DNA of 64,000 nt from Arthrobacter sp. StoSoilB20 (lineage in GTDB: Bacteria; Actinomycetota; Actinomycetes; Actinomycetales; Micrococcaceae), in assembly GCF_019977295.1 (NCBI RefSeq), contig NZ_AP024651.1, forward strand, positions 3,782,001 through 3,846,000, in the 5' to 3' direction. A program made the translations under genes and the position numbers. The notes beneath the pieces are model-generated. The model was not told the DNA's origin. It saw only the letters and a program-made list of their open reading frames with translations, and ran no database searches. Below are positions 33,887 through 41,893 of this stretch, piece by piece (the first letter of the stretch is position 1; every line of letters begins with the position of its first letter).

Positions 33887-33902
33887 TGTGATGAGGATCA
33901 CG
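33887..33902. promoter_or_regulatory. CRP/GlxR-like site upstream of gdhA
   Basis: TGTGA-TGAGGA-TCACG fits the TGTGA-N6-TCACA consensus with one mismatch. It overlaps a second short inverted repeat (TCACA-A-TGTGA). It lies about 180 bp upstream of the gdhA start and just after the ArsR-type gene stop. Confidence 0.5.
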
Positions 33903-33917
33903 TTAAGTCGTTGCGCG

Positions 33918-34496
33918 CTACCGCTTACGGCCAAACTTTGGCAGGTTGGGCAGGTTCGGAAGGTTGGCCAGGAGGTCAGCAGCCTTAGTGGCAGCGCGGC
34001 CAACAGTACGGCCAATCTGCTGGGGAACGGTGTCATCGGAGGCAGGGTCAACCGAAACAGGCGTTTCACGCGCGTGGACCTTGACGGCCTGGCTGATGGC
34101 GTCGGCACGGTTCGGGACCGGTGCAGCAGCTTCAACTGGAGGCGTACTGACTGCGGGAATTTCCGCAGGGGCTGCCGGAGACGCGGCCACGGCAGGCGCC
34201 ACAGCGGCAGGTAAGACGGCGGCGGGAGCCGGGCCGCCGACGTCGAACGTTTCAAGCCAGCTCGCGACGCCGGCAAGCGGCTTGGGATTGAGCGCATAGA
34301 AGCGCTTCTGGCCTTGCGCGCGCATGCTGACAAGATCAGCCTCGCGGAGCACCTTCAGATGCTTGGAGATAGTGGGTTGGCTCGCAGCCAGTTCTTCCAC
34401 CAGTTCGCCTACTGCTTTATCCCCAGAGCGGAGGGAAACCAGGATGTCGCGCCTGGTTGCCTCAGCTATGACGGCAAATACGTCGTCAGTCACCAT
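33918..34496 (-). CDS. ArsR-type winged-helix regulator with a long Ala/Pro tail
   Basis: A protein of about 192 residues. Residues 1-75 are an ArsR-like winged helix (FAVIAEATRRDILVSLRSGD, GELVEELAASQPTISKHLKV, GQKRFYALNPKPL). No Cys/His metal-sensing motif is seen in the recognition helix. The rest is a low-complexity Ala/Pro/Val linker ending in an unusual basic amphipathic tail with an ANLPNLPNLPKFGRKR repeat. The start could be ATG 34496 or GTG 34493; GGGAGG fits the GTG better. It is the gene immediately upstream of gdhA on the same strand, 207 bp away. Target genes unknown. Confidence 0.75.
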   Translation of the reverse strand: MVTDDVFAVIAEATRRDILVSLRSGDKAVGELVEELAASQPTISKHLKVLREADLVSMRAQGQKRFYALNPKPLAGVASWLETFDVGGPAPAAVLPAAVAPAVAASPAAPAEIPAVSTPPVEAAAPVPNRADAISQAVKVHARETPVSVDPASDDTVPQQIGRTVGRAATKAADLLANLPNLPNLPKFGRKR

Positions 34497-34575
34497 GCCT
34501 CCCACCCTAGCGACATATACGCCGATTGGCATCCCTGTTTCTTTGTGATGCAGGGCCTGTGGAGCGTGGCCTCCG

Positions 34576-35802
34576 TCAGTCGAACCAAGGGTCCAGCCCG
34601 TAGAGCGGGAAGATTTCCTTGCGCGTGGCAATGACTGTCCGGTCCACCTCATCGGCGGGGTCATAGCCCACTTCCCAGGAGCGCCACCACACGTCCACGT
34701 CATCGCCCATGGACTCCGGAGCCCACACGCCATAGGTTTCGCGCACATACGTCCGCCACGCTTCAGGCACGGGCGCACTGAGTGGCACCGGGCGCTGTGT
34801 CACCATCCCGATCAGGTGGCTCCACGCACGCGGCACAACACCGGTGACGTCATAACCGCCGCCGCCAGTGGCAATCCATCGGTTCCCGCAGTAACGGGCC
34901 GCCAGGCTCGCGACGGCGGAGGCAGCCTCACGCTGGCCGTCGACGCTGAGGGTGAGGTGCGTCAGGGGGTCGTCGCGGTGGGAGTCGCACCCGTGCTGGC
35001 TGACGATGACCTCCGGCTGGAAGGCACCCACAAGCTGCGGAACCACTGCATGGAAGGCCCGCAACCAGGCGGCATCACCCGTAAAAGTGGGAAGCGCGAC
35101 GTTGACCGCAGTCCCTGGAGCGTCCGGCCCGCCGGTTTCATTGGCAAAGCCGGTCCCCGGGAAGAGGGTCAGGCCCGTTTCGTGCAGGCTGATGGTCAGG
35201 ACACGGGGATCGTTCCAGAAGATACTCTGCGTCCCGTCGCCGTGATGGGCATCTACGTCGATGCTGACGATCCGCTGCACCCCGCCGTCGAGCAGTCTTT
35301 GGATTGCCAGCGCGACGTCGTTGTAGACGCAAAAGCCGCTGGCCCGCTCGCGTGCGGCATGGTGCATCCCGCCACTGAAGTTCACCGCCCGGACCGCCTT
35401 GCCCGAGAGGATGTTCTCAGCGGCCAGCAGTGAACCGCCGGCAAGCCTGGCACTGGCCTCGTGCATTCCGGCGAACGCGGGGTCATCCTCCGTCCCCAGG
35501 CCGCGGCTTTCCTCCGGGGTGGACGGGTCCTCGCTGACGCGCCGGACGGCCTCCACGTAGCCGGCGCTGTGCACCGTTAGAAGTTCGACGTCGGTTGCTA
35601 CCTCGGGTGCCTCAACCGCCACATGCTCATGGTCAAACAAGCCCAGGGATTCGGCCAACCGTGCTGTCAGTTCCAGTCGCTGGGGAGCCATGGGGTGGCC
35701 GGGGCCAAAATTGTAGGCAGTCATGGCTGGGTCCCACACCACCGTCGTTGGCAGTGCGGAGCGGGTAATGCTGGAAGCCGTAGTCCCAAGCCTGGAGTTC
35801 AT
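34576..35802 (-). CDS. acuC: AcuC-like histone deacetylase family protein
   Basis: A 408-residue zinc-dependent deacetylase of the arginase/HDAC fold. In Bacillus AcuC removes acetyl groups from acetyl-CoA synthetase. Seen: YNFGPGHPMAPQRLELT at the start, NFSGGMHHAARERASGFC, zinc ligands in SIDVDAHHGDGTQ, VSQHGCDSHRDDPLTHL and the TGGGGYD loop that orients substrate. The acs gene starts at 63496 on this same window, so the substrate may be that enzyme; this is inference. It lies upstream of the ArsR-type gene with an 80-bp gap. Confidence 0.92.
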   Translation of the reverse strand: MNSRLGTTASSITRSALPTTVVWDPAMTAYNFGPGHPMAPQRLELTARLAESLGLFDHEHVAVEAPEVATDVELLTVHSAGYVEAVRRVSEDPSTPEESRGLGTEDDPAFAGMHEASARLAGGSLLAAENILSGKAVRAVNFSGGMHHAARERASGFCVYNDVALAIQRLLDGGVQRIVSIDVDAHHGDGTQSIFWNDPRVLTISLHETGLTLFPGTGFANETGGPDAPGTAVNVALPTFTGDAAWLRAFHAVVPQLVGAFQPEVIVSQHGCDSHRDDPLTHLTLSVDGQREAASAVASLAARYCGNRWIATGGGGYDVTGVVPRAWSHLIGMVTQRPVPLSAPVPEAWRTYVRETYGVWAPESMGDDVDVWWRSWEVGYDPADEVDRTVIATRKEIFPLYGLDPWFD

Positions 35803-35905
35803 CCAGAACAGGCTACCTGAGGCTGGAGGGCCCCCACGCCCGGTTACGCCGCGGGAATAGTGGTTTACTACTCAGGAAAGCTTGTTTCAACCGAGGAAGA
35901 GCGCC

Positions 35906-37339
35906 ATGTCTCAAAGCCAGTCGCGGTCCACGAGCCCGGCCAACTGGCAACCCAACCAGCAGGAGCGGGAAGGTCTGTGGATCTTCACCCGCGTGCGCGA
36001 CTTCATCGACAACATTGCCAACACCTCCCCTGCCCGTTTGGCGTTGACCGTCTTCGCCGTGGTCATCCTGGTGTTCACGGGCCTGCTGTCCCTGCCCGCG
36101 GCGTCCGCTGCCGGTACGGTCACGCCCTTGCATCAATCCATGTTCACTGCGGTCTCTGCCGTCTGCGTCACCGGGCTGACGGTGGTTTCCACCGCTACCC
36201 ACTGGACCTTCTTTGGTCAGCTGGTGATCCTCATTGGCATCTTCGTGGGAGGCCTTGGCACGCTGACCCTGGCCTCGCTGTTGGCCCTCATGGTCAGCAA
36301 GCGCCTGGGCGTACGCGGCAAGCTGATCGCCCAGGAAGCCATGAACAACGCTGGCCGCCTCGGTGAGGTGGGTACCCTGCTCCGGATCGTCATCGTGACC
36401 TCGGTGGTGATTGAGGCCGGACTGGCCATCGTGCTGATTCCCCGCTTCATAGTGCTCGGGGAGAGCTTCTGGCAGTCCGTGTGGCACGGCGTCTTCTACT
36501 CCATTTCCGCGTTCAACAACGCCGGGTTCACACCGCATTCCGATGGCATCGTCCCCTATGAGACCGACCTGTGGATCCTGGTTCCGCTGATGTTGGGGGT
36601 CTTCCTCGGCAGCCTCGGATTCCCGGTGGTGATGGTGTTGCAGCAGAACGGGCTCAATTGGAAGAAGTGGAACCTCCACACCAAGCTCACCATCCAGGTC
36701 TCCTTCATCCTGCTGGCAGCCGGCGCAGTGCTGTGGGGCCTGATGGAATGGGACAACCTGCGCACCATCGGCCATATGGGCCTTGGCGACAAGGTGGCCC
36801 ATTCCCTGTTCGCCTCCGTGATGACCAGGTCCGGAGGCTTCAACCTGGTGGACCAAAACCACATGGAATCCACCACGATGCTCCTCACCGATGCCCTCAT
36901 GTTCGCCGGCGGCGGGTCGGCGTCCACAGCCGGTGGCATCAAAGTAACCACCATCGCCGTCATGTTCCTGGCCATCATGGCCGAAGCCCGTGGCGACGCC
37001 GACGTGAAGGTCTATGGCCGCACCATCCCCCAAGGCACCATGCGCGTGGCCATCTCGGTGATCGTTGCCGGCGCCACCTTGGTCTCCGTTGCAGCGTTCC
37101 TGCTGCTATCCATCAGCGGAGCATCATTGGACCGGGTGCTCTTCGAATCCATCTCCGCCTTTGCCACCGTGGGACTGAGCACCAACCTCAGTGCCGAGCT
37201 GCCGCCGTCGGGCGTTTATGTCCTGACCGCTTTGATGTTCGCCGGCCGCGTCGGCACCGTAACCCTTGCTGCCGGACTGGCCCTGCGCCAACGAAGCCAG
37301 CTGTACCACTACCCGGAAGAGAGGCCAATCATTGGCTAG
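35906..37339 (+). CDS. trkH: Potassium transporter membrane subunit, TrkH/KtrB family
   Basis: A 477-residue integral membrane protein. It has four pore-loop repeats typical of the superfamily, with selectivity-loop glycines in SAVCVTGLTVV, AFNNAGFTPHS, MTRSGGFNLV and AFATVGLSTNL. ATG 35906 has GAGGAAG upstream. The length and the SISAFNNAGF motif fit KtrB-type proteins. It forms the K+-conducting subunit with the cytoplasmic TrkA protein encoded next, whose TTG start overlaps its stop by 8 bp. Confidence 0.93.
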   Translation: MSQSQSRSTSPANWQPNQQEREGLWIFTRVRDFIDNIANTSPARLALTVFAVVILVFTGLLSLPAASAAGTVTPLHQSMFTAVSAVCVTGLTVVSTATHWTFFGQLVILIGIFVGGLGTLTLASLLALMVSKRLGVRGKLIAQEAMNNAGRLGEVGTLLRIVIVTSVVIEAGLAIVLIPRFIVLGESFWQSVWHGVFYSISAFNNAGFTPHSDGIVPYETDLWILVPLMLGVFLGSLGFPVVMVLQQNGLNWKKWNLHTKLTIQVSFILLAAGAVLWGLMEWDNLRTIGHMGLGDKVAHSLFASVMTRSGGFNLVDQNHMESTTMLLTDALMFAGGGSASTAGGIKVTTIAVMFLAIMAEARGDADVKVYGRTIPQGTMRVAISVIVAGATLVSVAAFLLLSISGASLDRVLFESISAFATVGLSTNLSAELPPSGVYVLTALMFAGRVGTVTLAAGLALRQRSQLYHYPEERPIIG

Positions 37340-38018
37340 TACCACGGGGGCTGCCAACCGCCCCGCACACAACGCACCAGTACTGGTCATTGGCCTGGGC
37401 CGGTTCGGATCCGCCACGGCTGAGCAGCTGGTCAAGCAGGGCCGCGAAGTCCTGGCCATCGAGCGCGACCGTACCCTCGTCCAAAAGTGGGCGCCCGTGC
37501 TCACGCACGTGGTGGAGGCCGACGCCACCAACATCGATGCCCTGCGCCAGCTTGGAGCCCAGGAGTTCAGCTCAGCTGTAGTGGGTGTTGGCACGTCCAT
37601 CGAGTCCTCGGTGCTCATCACCGTGAACCTGGTGGACCTGGGCATCCAACACCTGTGGGTCAAGGCCATCACGCCCTCGCACGGCAAGATCCTCACCCGC
37701 ATCGGCGCCAACCATGTGATCTACCCGGAGGCCGATGCCGGTGTCCGGGCGGCGCACCTGGTGTCCGGACGGATGCTGGACTTCATCGAGTTCGACGACG
37801 ACTACGCGATCGTGAAAATGTACCCGCCCAAGGAAACCGTGGGCTTCACCCTGGAAGAATCCAAGGTCCGCTCCAAGTACGGCGTGACGATCGTCGGCGT
37901 CAAAACCCCGGGCGAGGATTTCACCTACGCACGGCCGGAAACCAAAGTGTCCGGCCACGATATGTTGATCGTGTCCGGACACGTGGACCTGCTGGAGCGC
38001 TTCGCAGCACGCCCGTAA
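37332..38018 (+). CDS. trkA: Potassium uptake regulatory subunit, TrkA/KtrA family
   Basis: A 228-residue cytoplasmic RCK protein. The TTG start at 37332 is supported by GAGAGG upstream and overlap with the trkH stop. It has an N-terminal nucleotide-binding Rossmann domain (VLVIGLGRFGSATAEQLV, acidic VVEADATNIDALRQLG) and a C-terminal TrkA_C domain (RSKYGVTIVGVKTPGEDF). It gates the TrkH/KtrB channel in response to bound nucleotide. Confidence 0.93.
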   Translation: MASTTGAANRPAHNAPVLVIGLGRFGSATAEQLVKQGREVLAIERDRTLVQKWAPVLTHVVEADATNIDALRQLGAQEFSSAVVGVGTSIESSVLITVNLVDLGIQHLWVKAITPSHGKILTRIGANHVIYPEADAGVRAAHLVSGRMLDFIEFDDDYAIVKMYPPKETVGFTLEESKVRSKYGVTIVGVKTPGEDFTYARPETKVSGHDMLIVSGHVDLLERFAARP

Positions 38019-38028
38019 CCGTGATGGA

Positions 38029-38087
38029 GTTTTTGTACAGCTAACGCCCTTTAGACGCGCTCTTAGGGGCGTTAGCTGTACAAAAAC
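38029..38087. repeat. Palindrome, copy 2 of the dispersed GTTTTTGTACAGCTAA family
   Basis: Perfect 21-bp arms GTTTTTGTACAGCTAACGCC-C and its complement flank a 17-base loop. The arms differ from copy 1 (7908-7970) by one C/T change that is compensated in the opposite arm, so pairing is conserved. It sits between the converging trkA and proC genes. Confidence 0.8.
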
Positions 38088-38094
38088 GCCGAGG

Positions 38095-38925
38095 TTAGCC
38101 GAGCTGCTTGGTGATCTCTGCTGCGCGGGCTGCTGCCGCGCGGGCGCCGTCGGCAATGATCTTGGGGATGCCGCCGTCGTCGAAGGCCATGATGGCACGC
38201 TCAGTGGTGCCATTGGGGCTGGTGACGGCGATTCGCAGGGCTGAGGGGTCCGCACCCGGTTCGGCCAGCATAAAGCCGGCGCCGGCCACTGTTTCGCGGG
38301 CAAGCATGACGGACAGCTCCTGGTCCAAGCCCAGTTCGACGCCGGCCGCTGCCATGGCCTCGGCCAGGTAGAAAGCGTATGCCGGGCCCGAACCGCTGAT
38401 GGCAGACAGCGCGTCCACCTGTTCCTCCGGGATCTCCACCACCGTGCCGGCACCAGCCAGCGCGGCTTTGGCCCGTTCAAGCTGCTCAGGGGTGCAATGC
38501 GTTCCCGGGGAGACCGAGATGACGCCGCGCCCCAGCCGGGCCGGTGTATTGGGCATGGTGCGGATCACCGGCTGGCCGTCCGGCAGCGCTGCTTCAAGCT
38601 GGGCGATGGAAACGGCCGCCGCGACGCTGACAACAATCGTGTCCTTGGCCAGGGCCGGGCTGATCTCCCGTGCCAGATCCAGGATGCCTACCGGTTTAAC
38701 GCCAAGGATGACCAAGCCGGAGCCCTTGGTAGCCAACTTATTGTTGTCCGGCTCCTCTTCGCCGGCGATGGCCATAACCCCGTGCCGCTGGGCGAGTTCG
38801 TCGGCGCGCTCGGCCCGCCGGACCGTGGCCACGATGTCTGCGGGGTCGGTCCCGGCGGCGATCAGGCCTCCCAGGATTGCCTCGTTCATGGATCCACAGC
38901 CAAGGAATGCGATTCGGTTGCTCAT
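38095..38925 (-). CDS. proC: Pyrroline-5-carboxylate reductase
   Basis: A 276-residue enzyme that makes proline from 1-pyrroline-5-carboxylate with NAD(P)H. The Rossmann start is RIAFLGCGSMNEAILGG; later VRTMPNTPA-type motif (VIRTMPNTPARLGRG) and the dimerisation-domain signature ALSAISGSGPAYAFYLAEAM are complete. Length is normal. It converges with trkA. Start at ATG 38925. Confidence 0.96.
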   Translation of the reverse strand: MSNRIAFLGCGSMNEAILGGLIAAGTDPADIVATVRRAERADELAQRHGVMAIAGEEEPDNNKLATKGSGLVILGVKPVGILDLAREISPALAKDTIVVSVAAAVSIAQLEAALPDGQPVIRTMPNTPARLGRGVISVSPGTHCTPEQLERAKAALAGAGTVVEIPEEQVDALSAISGSGPAYAFYLAEAMAAAGVELGLDQELSVMLARETVAGAGFMLAEPGADPSALRIAVTSPNGTTERAIMAFDDGGIPKIIADGARAAAARAAEITKQLG

Positions 38926-39233
38926 TGCTCCATCATTGCAGTTGGCCTTGGACGGGGTCTAACGGATTCCGGATTCCCAGCTTGTTCCCAAGGTTATTGC
39001 AGGCAGCACTCATTGTTGGTCCGTAACTTAGTAGTTACCTCATTGAGGGTGCGAGTGATGAGGCGGGCATGGGGATGTCCGCCACAAGCACCGGTGGCCG
39101 GGCGGGTTTTCCCCCATTTCCCGATTCGGCCGCCGGTGCTTTCGCTTTTAACGGCCGGACCTGGCGCCGCCCGCCCGACACACCGTGTGAGACGGTGCGT
39201 CAGGCCAACAAGCTCAGAACAGGCTCGACGCCG
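38926..39233. other. 308-bp intergenic stretch without a supported gene
   Basis: Holds the proC promoter region. It contains a 6-bp inverted repeat GTAACT-TAGT-AGTTAC at about 39016-39031 and a loose hairpin (AAGCACCGGTGGCCG against CGGCCGCCGGTGCTT, about 39088-39132). No open frame here has codon usage or similarity that supports a protein. A small RNA is possible but not supported. Confidence 0.4.
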
Positions 39234-40067
39234 TTAGTTCTCTACGCTGCGCAGCGATGGTGCGCTGAGGTGCTGCCGCGCGAAGCGCAGGGTTTCTGCC
39301 AGCATTTCCTCGCGCTCCCCCGCCACCTTGGCCTTGCGGGTGGAGATCTCGGCCACCACCACGCCATCGAACCCAGTGGACGCCAGGTGCTGGAGGGCGT
39401 CGGCGCACTGTTGCGTTCCCGTGCCGGGCACCAGGTGCTCGTCCTTACCGGAACCTGAACCGTCTGTGAGGTGGACGTGGCGGAGCTTGCTGCCCAATGC
39501 CTTGATGGCTTCCAAACTGTTGGCCCCGGCAGTGGCCGCGTGCGAGAAATCCCACGTGACGTCGTCGTAATCCTGTCCCAGGGGATCCCAGTGCGGCAGG
39601 TAAGCCACAGCTTCGCGGCCACGGACACGCCACGGGTACATGTTCTCCACGGCAATATGCACCTGGTACCTCGCCGCGATCTCCCGGACGCCTTCCACGA
39701 AGTTCTCCGCATAGTTGGACTGCCAGCGGAACGGCGGGTGGGCCACCACGGTGTCGCATCCTACGTCGGCGGCCATCTGGCACGACTTCTCGATCTTGTT
39801 CCAGGCCGTGCCCCACACCTGTTGCGTCAGCAGCAATGTGGGCGCGTGAATGGAGACGATCTCCTGGTGGTAGCGGTGGCTCAACTGGATCAGGGCGGCC
39901 GGGTTCTGACTCACCGCGTTGTTGGTGACCATCACCTCCACGCCTTCATAACCCAGGTCCTGCGCCACGGCGAAAGCGTCATGGACGCTCAAGGGGTAGA
40001 CGGAAGCGCTGGACAGCGCTACGGGGATCTGGCGGTCATTCACTTCAGGTTCGACGTCGTTGCTCAT
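39234..40067 (-). CDS. Sugar phosphate isomerase/epimerase-like TIM-barrel protein
   Basis: A 277-residue xylose-isomerase-like/AP-endonuclease-2-fold protein. Seen: VALSSASVYPLSVHDAFAVA, the barrel acids in LGYEGVEVMV, IVSIHAPTLLL, VVAHPPFRW, IAVENMYPW, DVTWDFSHAATAG, HVHLTDGSG and the final metal-site Glu in VVVAEISTRK. Such proteins isomerise sugars or act on abasic DNA; the exact reaction is unknown. It is 1 bp downstream of the ppx gene and likely co-transcribed. Its conserved place next to ppx suggests a housekeeping rather than catabolic role. Confidence 0.85.
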   Translation of the reverse strand: MSNDVEPEVNDRQIPVALSSASVYPLSVHDAFAVAQDLGYEGVEVMVTNNAVSQNPAALIQLSHRYHQEIVSIHAPTLLLTQQVWGTAWNKIEKSCQMAADVGCDTVVAHPPFRWQSNYAENFVEGVREIAARYQVHIAVENMYPWRVRGREAVAYLPHWDPLGQDYDDVTWDFSHAATAGANSLEAIKALGSKLRHVHLTDGSGSGKDEHLVPGTGTQQCADALQHLASTGFDGVVVAEISTRKAKVAGEREEMLAETLRFARQHLSAPSLRSVEN

Positions 40068-40068
40068 C

Positions 40069-41211
40069 TCAGGAGGCCAGCCCGCCTGCCACGGGGGCTG
40101 GGATTGGTGCAGGGGACGGAGTGTTCACGGGGACAGGAAATTCCTTGATCCCGGGGTGGGACTCATCGATCCCGGGGTGGGACTCATCATTATCCACCGT
40201 CTTGGCACCGTCCTTGGCTGCTTTCTTTTTGGACTTGTCCTTCTTCCGCTTGCCCACATGCGGCGCGGGGTCGAGGGCCTCTTCAAAGACCAGCTGGTCA
40301 AGCCGGCGAAGGATCAGGCCCTCCCGCAGTGCCCACGGACAAATCTCCATGGTGGGGAATTCAAAGAGCTCAAGCGCGGCCTCGGCCACCAGCGCACCTG
40401 CCAACAGTTGGCGTGCCCGGGCGTCCGAGACACCTGGCAGGTACAGCCGGTCCTCCACTGTCATAGCCGAAATTCGCTGGGCCCACAGGCCGAGGTCCGC
40501 GGCGTGGAGTTCGCGCTTCACGTAGGGTCCTGCCGCACTCGGCGCCGCGCCTGCGATGCGTGCCAGCGACCGGAAGGTCTTGGAAGTACCGGCCACGAGG
40601 TTCGCACGGCCGAGCTCGTGGAAATTGCGGACCACAGGCTTCAGCGTGGAACGGATGTAGCGCCGCAGTTCCTTGACGCTTTTTGCTGTCGGAGGATCAT
40701 CGTGGAGCCAATCCCGTGTCAAACGGCTGGCACCCAGGGGAACCGAGGTGGCGAACTCGGGAAGTTCATCGGTTCCATAGGCCATTTCAAAGGAGCCCCC
40801 ACCAATGTCCAGGTCAAGGATGGGACCTGCGCCCCACCCATACCAGCGGCGGACTGCGAAGAACGTCATGGACGCTTCCTCGCTGCCTGTCAGTTCCTGC
40901 AGGGTCACCGTTGTTTCGTGCTTGACCCGAGCCAGGACCTCCGGACCGTTGGTGGCCTCGCGGATTGCCGAGGTACAAAACGCCAGGAGGTCCTCGGCTT
41001 TGTGGCTGGCGGCGAACTCCCAGGCTTCCAGTACGAACTCGATGAGCTCGTGCTGGCCGGCGTCGTTGATGTTGCCGTCACCGTCGAGGTACTGCACCAG
41101 GGACAGGGGACGCTTGTGGGATGCGAAAGCCACCGGGCGCGCGCCCGGGTGAGCATCCACAAGAAGCAGATGGACGGTGTTGGAACCGATGTCTAGAACG
41201 CCAAGACGCAT
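40069..41211 (-). CDS. ppx: Exopolyphosphatase/guanosine pentaphosphatase (Ppx/GppA family)
   Basis: A 380-residue ASKHA-fold phosphatase. The phosphate-1 motif LGVLDIGSNTVHLLLVD opens the protein and the phosphate-2 motif is LDLDIGGGSFEMAYG. ATG 41211 is preferred over an in-frame TTG at 41235. It hydrolyses polyphosphate or pppGpp. The C-terminal tail is Lys-rich (KRKKDKSKKKAAKDG) and contains a 21-bp in-frame duplication (40147-40188) giving DESHPGI twice. It is 1 bp upstream of the isomerase-like gene. Confidence 0.92.
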   Translation of the reverse strand: MRLGVLDIGSNTVHLLLVDAHPGARPVAFASHKRPLSLVQYLDGDGNINDAGQHELIEFVLEAWEFAASHKAEDLLAFCTSAIREATNGPEVLARVKHETTVTLQELTGSEEASMTFFAVRRWYGWGAGPILDLDIGGGSFEMAYGTDELPEFATSVPLGASRLTRDWLHDDPPTAKSVKELRRYIRSTLKPVVRNFHELGRANLVAGTSKTFRSLARIAGAAPSAAGPYVKRELHAADLGLWAQRISAMTVEDRLYLPGVSDARARQLLAGALVAEAALELFEFPTMEICPWALREGLILRRLDQLVFEEALDPAPHVGKRKKDKSKKKAAKDGAKTVDNDESHPGIDESHPGIKEFPVPVNTPSPAPIPAPVAGGLAS

Positions 41212-41300
41212 TCTGCCATTATTCACCGATTCCAAGGCCGTGAAGCAACTTGGCGGCGACGTTTCGCCGTCGGATTGATGTCCGGCGGTTTGGGCACCGG

Positions 41301-41735
41301 CTATTCGGTGGGCTCCCCTGCTTCATCTGCGCGCTTGAAGTCACGGCGGATGTTGGCGATGCCTTCGGGGTCGATTTCGAAGCCGAACTCGCTGCCCGGG
41401 TTGATGACCATGCCGAGTTCATCGCCGATGTTTCCCAGGATCGCTGATCCCATGGTGCCCAGGACGTGCGGGGCCGCTTCGAGGAACCGCTCATCAACGC
41501 GGCTTGGGTGGCTGAAGACAGCCAGGACGGGCTGACCGTCAGCGTTGGAGAGCACCAACGGCTCCACCGACGAATCCGGGCCGTCCACGGCTTCGGAGCT
41601 GACCAGGTAGACCTCGTTGTTCAGGAAAGCGAGGATGACATCAACCGGGTTGGCGTCCGGCTGCTCGGCCGAGGCGAGCTTGGCCTCGAGGTCGTTCAAG
41701 GGTTCGTTGTCCGGTGAAACGGTCTGTTCAGTCAT
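41301..41735 (-). CDS. SseB-family protein
   Basis: A 144-residue acidic protein with the SseB N-terminal domain pattern (DVILAFLNNEVYLVSSE, PLVLSNADGQPVLAVFSHPSR, LGMVINPGSEFGFEIDPEGI). No catalytic residues are apparent. The function of actinobacterial SseB-like proteins is not established. It lies between topA and ppx, separated from topA by a duplicated topA tail. Confidence 0.78.
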   Translation of the reverse strand: MTEQTVSPDNEPLNDLEAKLASAEQPDANPVDVILAFLNNEVYLVSSEAVDGPDSSVEPLVLSNADGQPVLAVFSHPSRVDERFLEAAPHVLGTMGSAILGNIGDELGMVINPGSEFGFEIDPEGIANIRRDFKRADEAGEPTE

Positions 41736-41789
41736 GGTTCTACTCGACCACGATGCCGGCCGGGACGCAATTCGCGCTTGCTGTCCCGG

Positions 41790-41893
41790 CCTTCATAGTG
41801 GCTGCTTTATGGTGGCTGCTTGCTGGCCGCGGCCTACTTCTTGGCCGGTGCCTTCATAGTGGCTGCTTTATGGCCGCGGCCTACTTCTTGGCG
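41790..41893. repeat. Duplicated 3' end of topA
   Basis: Two exact copies of CCTTCATAGTGGCTGCTTTATGG (first 20 bases CCTTCATAGTGGCTGCTTTA; 41790 and 41851) interleave with two exact copies of a 21-bp segment GGCCGCGGCCTACTTCTTGG(C) (41825 and 41873). The second includes the topA stop codon, so a copy of the coding end (APAKK-stop) lies downstream of the real stop. Confidence 0.85.

Noticed and set aside
40060..41196. 378-codon open frame antisense to ppx
   Set aside because: The Ppx/GppA phosphate motifs on the minus strand settle the coding strand.
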